A DNA stretch of 64,000 nt from positions 35,540,225 through 35,604,224 of the forward strand of contig CM068545.1 of NCBI GenBank assembly GCA_035048495.1. Reading direction: 5' to 3'. This DNA comes from Euptelea pleiosperma. Lineage: Eukaryota; Streptophyta; Magnoliopsida; Ranunculales; Eupteleaceae. The notes below the pieces were generated by a model. It did not search any database, was not told the DNA's origin, and saw nothing but the letters and a program-made list of their open reading frames with translations. Shown here piece by piece: positions 58,294-64,000 of the stretch. Within the stretch, counting starts at the first letter, position 1, and each line of letters starts with the position of its first letter. The position numbers and the translations under genes were made by a program.

Positions 58294-60330
58294 TCACCCT
58301 CTCCCCAAAATGCCATTATAGGGGGACGGTGTATCTAGAACAAGAAATTCGACCATAGACGTGATCGGTCCCGTCTTTACTGGCAGAATTACTTTTCCCA
58401 TAGTATATTCTCGCTGGCCATTAAATTCGACCAAGGGAACATTACTCTGGATAAGATCTGATGGATTAAATCTCATCTTGCGGTAAGCCTCTGCAAACAG
58501 AATCTCAGCTGAGCTACCTAGATCAATCAGCAGACGTTTTACCTCATAATTGCCCACAGGCAAAGTGAGCACTAACGCATCCGAATGAGGATGATCTACT
58601 CCTACGAGATCTTTATCGAAGAAGAAAATAGCCGCGCCAGTGCTCTCCGTCATCCCCACGGGGTCTGTTATTCTAGGTCCCGTTGACAGGTGTAGGATTT
58701 CATTCAGGTGTTCGACCTTCCTAATTTTAATCTTGTCTACCCTCTCCGTCTCTCCATGGGATAGTTGTCGTCCTCCCCCGTGTATAACGTCAATCACCAA
58801 CCCACGTTCTTTCTGCTTAACGGGGTTCTTGTCTTTCTTGAGTACCTCGGCTCCAGCTACTGCCTCAGTCGTGCTGGCAATAAACTGTTGCAAGAAGCCT
58901 TGGTTAATTAGGTCCTCAATTTTGTGCCTCAGCGCCCAACATTTGTCGGTTATGTGCCCTGCTTCTTGGTGAAAGGCACAGAATTTTGTCATATCTCTAT
59001 CTCCCTTCAAGTCCGGCCTCATTGGTCTGGGATTCTGAAGATATTTCTCATTTTTAATCAGATCAAAGATTTGATTATGGGTTTTGTTCAATGCTGTAAA
59101 AATCCTCTTCTCTCGACGAGGATATTGTCCAACACTTCCCGACTTCTCTGGTTTCTTCTCGGGAATTTCTGTTGTCGTAACATCAGTAACTACCTTCTGC
59201 TTTCCCTTAGAACTTTTGCTGGACGCCGGGGCCTTCTTTACCTCATTCACTGATATGGCCACTCCTTGGCCCCGTTGGAGTGTGTCATCTTCGAGTTTAG
59301 AATATTTTTCAACTCGAAGGGACAAGGCTTCCATACTCACCGGCCTATTCTTGGTTAAAGATATGTATAGCCCGGAACTTGTAGACAATGCCTTCCGAAA
59401 GGCTGTAACGGCATGCTTATCATCACAGTCTTCTACTGTGGTCATGAGAGTACAGAATCTTTTTGTAAAATCCCGCAACGTCTCCTTCTGATCACAACGT
59501 ACATTGAACAGCACGTCGACGTCATTCTTATGCAATCTGTTGCAAGAATATCGAGTGATGAAGAGGGTACTCAGCTTGGTAAAATCCGAAATGGTTCGGG
59601 GGGCTATCTGGTTAAACCAGATTAATGCGTCATCACTCAAAGTGGAAGGGAACATCCTGCAAAGGAGCTCGTCGTGGAACTCCCACATCGTCATCGCCTT
59701 CCTGAAGCGAAGAACGTGATTCACGGGATCTGTAGTCCCTGTGAATACCAAAAATTTGGGATATGAGAAAGATTTTGGGGCACGAAATCCTTGTATCTCT
59801 TCTGTGAAAGGAGAATCGCGGGGAACTCTCGTTGCCATTGCAATCATCTTGTCTGCCACTGTTTCCTTTTTTCCCATCATCTCAGCTACCAGATCAGCAA
59901 TCTGCTTCCTGGTTTCAGGTTGAATATGATCCGAGCTTCGTTGACAGGAAGACTCGGCCTTATGACGTTTCTCCGAAAGTGGGATTTGTGAATCCCCATG
60001 TCTGCTCCGTGGATTCCGCAAGATAGATTCCTCTGAATTTGACCTGTCCGACTGGAATTGGTTCTTCTGATGATGACTATGTCTGACTGTACCAGATATA
60101 TAACCATCATTTCGTTCAACTGTCACCCGTTGCTTCAACTCCTCATTCTCTTCGCGCAACTGGGCAATCATCTTCTGCTGATTGTCCAGTTCTCTCGCTC
60201 TTCTGCCCTCCGTGATAGCATCTCTGAGATCGCTGGGAGATTCTTCTCTCTCATACTCCTGAGGCCAGTGCGCCTGGTATCCACCATTATCGAATCGAAT
60301 CTCTCTTAGAATGAAAAACTTCTCCTCGTT
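58294..60330 (-). CDS. Gypsy gag-protease polyprotein (open reading frame)
   Basis: The frame is open from inside the 5' LTR. The first methionine after the primer site is at about 60,171, before the coiled coil MIAQLREENEELKQRV, and is the likely start (about 626 codons). A Retrotrans_gag domain lies in the middle (APKSFSYPKFLVFTG, WFNQIAPRTISDFTKL). A zinc-knuckle-like CAFHQEAGHITDKC follows. The aspartic protease has LLIDLGSSAEIL, where most relatives have DTGSS or DxGSS. It ends at a stop right after ILGRG. The frame itself is intact, but the pol it feeds is broken. Confidence 0.85.
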   Translation of the reverse strand, partial: NEEKFFILREIRFDNGGYQAHWPQEYEREESPSDLRDAITEGRRARELDNQQKMIAQLREENEELKQRVTVERNDGYISGTVRHSHHQKNQFQSDRSNSEESILRNPRSRHGDSQIPLSEKRHKAESSCQRSSDHIQPETRKQIADLVAEMMGKKETVADKMIAMATRVPRDSPFTEEIQGFRAPKSFSYPKFLVFTGTTDPVNHVLRFRKAMTMWEFHDELLCRMFPSTLSDDALIWFNQIAPRTISDFTKLSTLFITRYSCNRLHKNDVDVLFNVRCDQKETLRDFTKRFCTLMTTVEDCDDKHAVTAFRKALSTSSGLYISLTKNRPVSMEALSLRVEKYSKLEDDTLQRGQGVAISVNEVKKAPASSKSSKGKQKVVTDVTTTEIPEKKPEKSGSVGQYPRREKRIFTALNKTHNQIFDLIKNEKYLQNPRPMRPDLKGDRDMTKFCAFHQEAGHITDKCWALRHKIEDLINQGFLQQFIASTTEAVAGAEVLKKDKNPVKQKERGLVIDVIHGGGRQLSHGETERVDKIKIRKVEHLNEILHLSTGPRITDPVGMTESTGAAIFFFDKDLVGVDHPHSDALVLTLPVGNYEVKRLLIDLGSSAEILFAEAYRKMRFNPSDLIQSNVPLVEFNGQREYTMGKVILPVKTGPITSMVEFLVLDTPSPYNGILGRG

Positions 60331-60347
60331 TCCCACAGACGGCGCCA
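60331..60347 (-). promoter_or_regulatory. Primer binding site
   Basis: Five bases after the 5' LTR the minus strand reads TGGCGCCGTCTGTGGGA. The first nine bases are complementary to the 3' end of plant tRNA-Asp as I remember it. Many Tat elements carry this same TGGCGCCGTCTGTGGGA start. Confidence 0.7.
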
Positions 60348-60352
60348 AAAGA

Positions 60353-61442
60353 TGTGGGGGAAAAATATCTGATCTAACCCACACAATCTTCGAGGTCAGA
60401 CGATTCAGATTTTGGTGATGATCGAACGACTCTGATGCTCCAGGATGAAACTGCTTTCTCCTCTACAAAGGATAGGATGATCTTCAGATGATATTTGGTT
60501 GTACCTGTTGACAAGGCTCCGTCGCTGAAGTCAGCTTAGGAAATGTAACAGGTTTCAGAAAAATAGTAAAAGGTTTCAGAGTTTAGGCTATCTGGATCTG
60601 GAGAGCAAGATCTTCTTCTCAGTCCTGAGGGTCTCATATTTATACCCTTAGAACTGGCGTGACTCACCTTCCACGTGTCTAGTCATTATCAGTCAACGAT
60701 GACTCAGATGGATTCTGTTATAAAACAGAATCTTATGGTTATATCTTGACTTCTTTGATTCGGTTATACCTGAAATAACTAAAGCGACACTGAGGTGGCA
60801 TCCTTCGTGTCAGATATTTGGATAAGGGGATGTCAAATTCATGATAGTTCAACTAGCTGTCACGTGGCCAATATTCATTAGTCAAGAAATCGATTGTGTT
60901 CAGAATACTTACCTTGTACGTAAGAGATCCTGCCACGTAAATCATTTGACCTCATCTGGCTTTGCCGGGATGAGATTGAAATAGATCCCGTCAAGTAAGT
61001 CTGGTGACCTTGTCGGGATATATGCATCCAGCCAGTCATATGACTTTGCCGGGATGAGATTTGTAATAGATCCTGTCAAGCCTGTTGACCTTGTCGGGAT
61101 GAGATTGTAAAAGATCCCGTCAAGTCTATTGACCTTGTTGGAATGAGATTCAACAATAAATATGTCGGGCAAGATTGAATGCTTCCCGACATATTAAAGG
61201 CTAAGTCGTTAATGTATTCTGTTAGCATCACGTCCATGTGTCGATCAGTCCATCTTGACATGTGGCATTTCCAATTAATGGAAATCGTGTGACACGATGG
61301 GCAGTTTATGGCTCCTGATGATGCCTCCGGCGCATTTACTCTCGCGTGCTGTCCATTAACATGCGTCATCGTTTTATGACCGCACGTGCTAAACCAGTGA
61401 CACGCGTCAATATTTAACTTGCTGGAAAATACGGCACCCACA
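60353..61442 (-). repeat. 5' LTR of the Gypsy element
   Basis: It starts TGTGGGGG and ends CACCCACA with perfect TGTGGG/CCCACA ends, 1,090 bp, the same length as the other LTR. It is followed by GTAAT at 61443-61447. It drives gag-pol on the minus strand. Confidence 0.93.
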
Positions 61443-61584
61443 GTAATGATACATGAAAAAGAAGAAATATAAATAACAAAGATATGAAAAGAATAATATA
61501 TATTCCATTAATAAAAATAATCTAATACATGAGGGGGGGACATCCAGCCTTATCCCTATCCCACTATTTACAAATAAAACTCAA

Positions 61585-64000
61585 TTATGATTTTCTAATA
61601 TCAATCCAAATTCCTTCAAAATGATCTTGTCGCACATAAGACTCATCAGATTCTTTAATGCCATCAATTTGTAATCCATTAGTAACAGGCTGATGTTCAT
61701 TACAAATATCAATGAATTCATCGTCATAATCATTTTCAGGATACTCTCTCATAGGAGCTGAGAGAACAATTGACATTTTAGGATCAAGTTGATCTTCTAC
61801 ATAAAAAACTTGCTTTGTCTGAGAAGCCAAAATAAAAGAATCAGATTTGTGTCCTACTCTACAAAGCTCAACTTATGTGAAACCAAACTCATATTTGAAT
61901 ATGACATTCTTGCTGTCAACCCAATTACATTTAAATACTAGAATCTTGAACACATGGTAATCAAGCAACCATATCTCATTAATAACACCGTAAAAATACA
62001 TTTGTCCAATGATAGGATTCTTATCCTTTGCGCTTGCGATTTGTAATGTTTCGGCCACTATGCTCACTCTGATGTTTTGGTTCACTCGTAAACTATCCCG
62101 ATTTGAAGTGTGATAACGACAACCATTAATGATGTAGCCAGGACATTTGATTACGTTATGAGTAGGTCCTTGTGCTATCCACCTCAATGTGTTCGAGATG
62201 TTATTTTGACCGCGTAATTCATCTTCAACCTATAAAGTTTTTAATAGTTAGACATGTCTATTTATGACTTAAAAGAAATACAAACATGTATAAATTATTG
62301 TACCATTTGTCGTATCCAGGATATAAAAGTGCGGTTGTGTTCTAGCTGTAACCACTTTTGATTTTTTGATTGATGCCGATAATTTGCCTTCAAGTAAGAC
62401 ATATGCTCGCTGTTAAGATACGAATGACACAACATAGAGTTAAAATGTAGTCCTTAAGCAACGGAACGAAGATAAATTAATTGAAAATGGAGATCAAAAT
62501 GTCTTTACATGATGTAAGGTTGAACATCATTCATGTTTTTCAACACATAACGATGCACCTACTCCCAAGACTCGTTATCAACTTGGACGACATTGCCTCC
62601 TAGCAAAGGTTTGCCATCACAGAGCAGCTTCCATATTCAGTACTACCAGTTGCCTTATTTCTATCACAAAGAATCCCAATTGCTTCCAAATTAGATAAGT
62701 TTTCCGTGCAAAACTCAATTGCTTCTTCTGCAATATAACATTTAGCAATGCAACCTTCTGGTCGGTTTCGATTGCGTACACGACCTTTTAAAACCTTTAT
62801 AAACCTACAAGTATATATGAAAGAACTATTATATCAATAATGACACAAACTTACGTGAAAAATGATAAAGTATGAGCGTATAATTTTATAATATACCTTT
62901 CAAAGGGGTACACCCATCGAAAGTGAACTGGTCCACATAATCGAACCTCTCTGACAAGATGCACCGTTAGATGAACCATTATGTCAAAGAACGATGGTGG
63001 AAAGTACTTTTCAAATAAACACAATGTAAGTACAAGATTATCTTGCACATCAATCAATCTTGCCACATCCACTGCTTTGTTACATAGAGCATTAAAGAAG
63101 AAACAGAATCTACCGATAGCCACCCTCACTGGTTTTGACAATAACGAACGTATTGCAACTGGCAGCAGTTGTTGCATCAGTATATGACAGTCATGAGACT
63201 TAAGACCATACAACTTCAAATCTTCCATTGAGAGACAGTTTCTGAAATTCGAAGAGTATCATTCTGGGACCTTGAGTGTTTGCAATGTTTTGCAGAATAT
63301 CATCTTCTCGTCTTTAGATAATGTATAACATGCTGAAGGTAAATGTGTTTTACTCCATCTAACTTGCGGTTCTAATTGCTTCCTCAAACTCATGTCTACA
63401 AGGTCTAACCGAGAATTAATACCATCATTTGTTTTTCCCAGTATATTCAGTAATGTTCCAACAATGCTCTCGCACACATTCTTCTCGATGTGCATAACAT
63501 CCAAATTATGTCGCACATGCAAAAATTTCTAAATTCAAGCTCAAAGAATATAGACTTCTTCTTCCAACAAGTTGAGGATTCAACTGCCTCATCCACAATA
63601 TTGTCTTCCTCTCGCGGTCACTTTGATTTTTTCGAGTTCTTGAGAATGACCTTCTTCTTTCCCCATGAGTATTTGATCCCTTCTATCTTCTTTAGTATTT
63701 GCTCTCCACTTAACGGTTTTGGAGCCAACCCCAACTCTTATGTACCATCAAACGCCTTCTTCTATTTTCGGTATGGATGATTCAATGAAAGAAATCTTCT
63801 GTGATCAGTATATATATTCTTTTTTCCATGTTTTAGTCTATGAGAATGTGTTTCTTCACTGCATATTGGACAAGCATAATATCCTTTAACAGTGCAACCA
63901 CACAAGATGCCATATGCAGGACAATCATTGATTGTCCATAATAACACAGCGTATAACGTAAATGATTCCTATTGATATGCATCATATGTTTTAATGCCTT
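61585..64000 (-). pseudogene. CACTA TNP2-like transposase, C-terminal half, runs off the edge
   Basis: On the minus strand, from the edge: the core end (DCPAYGILCGCTVKGYYACP; ICSEETHS; FLSLNHPYRK), then HNLDVMHIEKNVCESIVGTL (63,522-63,259), a DUF4218 part (63,228-62,851; MEDLKLYGLKSHDCHILMQQ; VHLTVHLVREVRLCGPVHFR), a DUF4216 part (62,187-61,873; IKCPGYIINGCRYHT) and an acidic end (61,830-61,585; QVFYVEDQLDPKMSIVL). This is the usual order for plant CACTA transposases. The parts lie in different frames; some gaps are introns, others contain stops (for example near 62,600 and 63,530), so decay is likely. The catalytic N-terminal half is outside the window. Confidence 0.85.

Larger units (their letters stand above)
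49503..61442 (-). mobile_element. Full-length Tat-lineage Ty3/Gypsy retrotransposon
   Basis: Two 1,090-bp LTRs bound the 11.94-kb element, with GTAAT on each side. On the minus strand the order is 5' LTR, primer site, gag-protease, reverse transcriptase, RNase H, a second plant-type RNase H, integrase, a 142-bp tandem repeat, a long antisense gene, a polypurine tract and the 3' LTR. The extra RNase H and the antisense gene next to the 3' LTR are features of the Tat group. By hand count the LTRs differ at about 30 places and have no indels. Stops and a frame change in pol mean it is not autonomous now. Confidence 0.93.
45284..64000 (-). mobile_element. CACTA (En/Spm-type) transposon, right end outside the window
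   Basis: The element begins with CACTACTAGAAAAAGCAC at 45,284. Read on the minus strand the order is TNP2-like transposase (64,000-61,585), TNPA-like gene (49,408-47,690) and the terminus. That is the En/Spm order, so 45,284 is the 3' end. A Gypsy retrotransposon (49,503-61,442) is inserted between the two genes. Both genes have stops or frame changes, so this copy is probably inactive. Confidence 0.85.

Overview
This window is nuclear DNA of a flowering plant. It has spliced genes with long introns, a plant copper ATPase of the RAN1/HMA7 type, plant manganese-type CDF transporters, and a dense load of plant transposons (CACTA, hAT, Mutator-like, PIF/Harbinger-like MITEs, LINEs, a Tat-lineage Ty3/Gypsy element). 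Nothing identifies the species. It does not look like a grass, and a magnoliid or other woody angiosperm is only a guess.

Layout. 1-8,700: gene-free DNA made of MITEs and unrecognised sequence. 8,881-19,471 (+): a complete nine-exon RAN1/HMA7-like Cu(+)-ATPase gene, about 1,008 codons. Its intron 1 holds a dead hAT transposon with a perfect 8-bp target duplication, and its intron 4 holds a probable solo LTR. 19,760-24,440: a repeat patch with LINE tails, a tandem duplication, a compound hAT-type MITE and a broken FAR1/FRS (Mutator-transposase-like) gene on the minus strand. 24,440-28,490: no gene seen. 28,549-34,629 and 38,992-43,508 (+): two intact tandem six-exon genes for Mn-type cation diffusion facilitators (MTP9/10-like, 403 and 401 codons). 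Exon phases and TATA boxes match between the copies, and each has different MITEs in its introns. 34,630-38,930: spacer with MITEs and a CACTA end.

44,641-64,000 is a three-layer nest. An L1-type LINE fragment is cut by a CACTA/En-Spm element (terminus at 45,284, still open at the right edge). The CACTA is split in turn by a full-length 11.9-kb Tat-type Gypsy retrotransposon (49,503-61,442) with 1,090-bp LTRs and a perfect 5-bp target duplication. The CACTA also carries a short G+C-rich piece with a tRNA-Phe-like gene that looks mitochondrial. The retrotransposon carries a broken extra gene antisense to gag-pol and a 142-bp tandem repeat where the two coding strands converge.

The three intact host genes all handle metals. 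RAN1/HMA7 moves copper into the secretory path and to ethylene receptors; the two MTPs are expected to move manganese out of the cytosol. The sequence shows no direct link between them. Splice sites were placed by hand from GT/AG signals, reading frame and family conservation; no alignment or database search was run.
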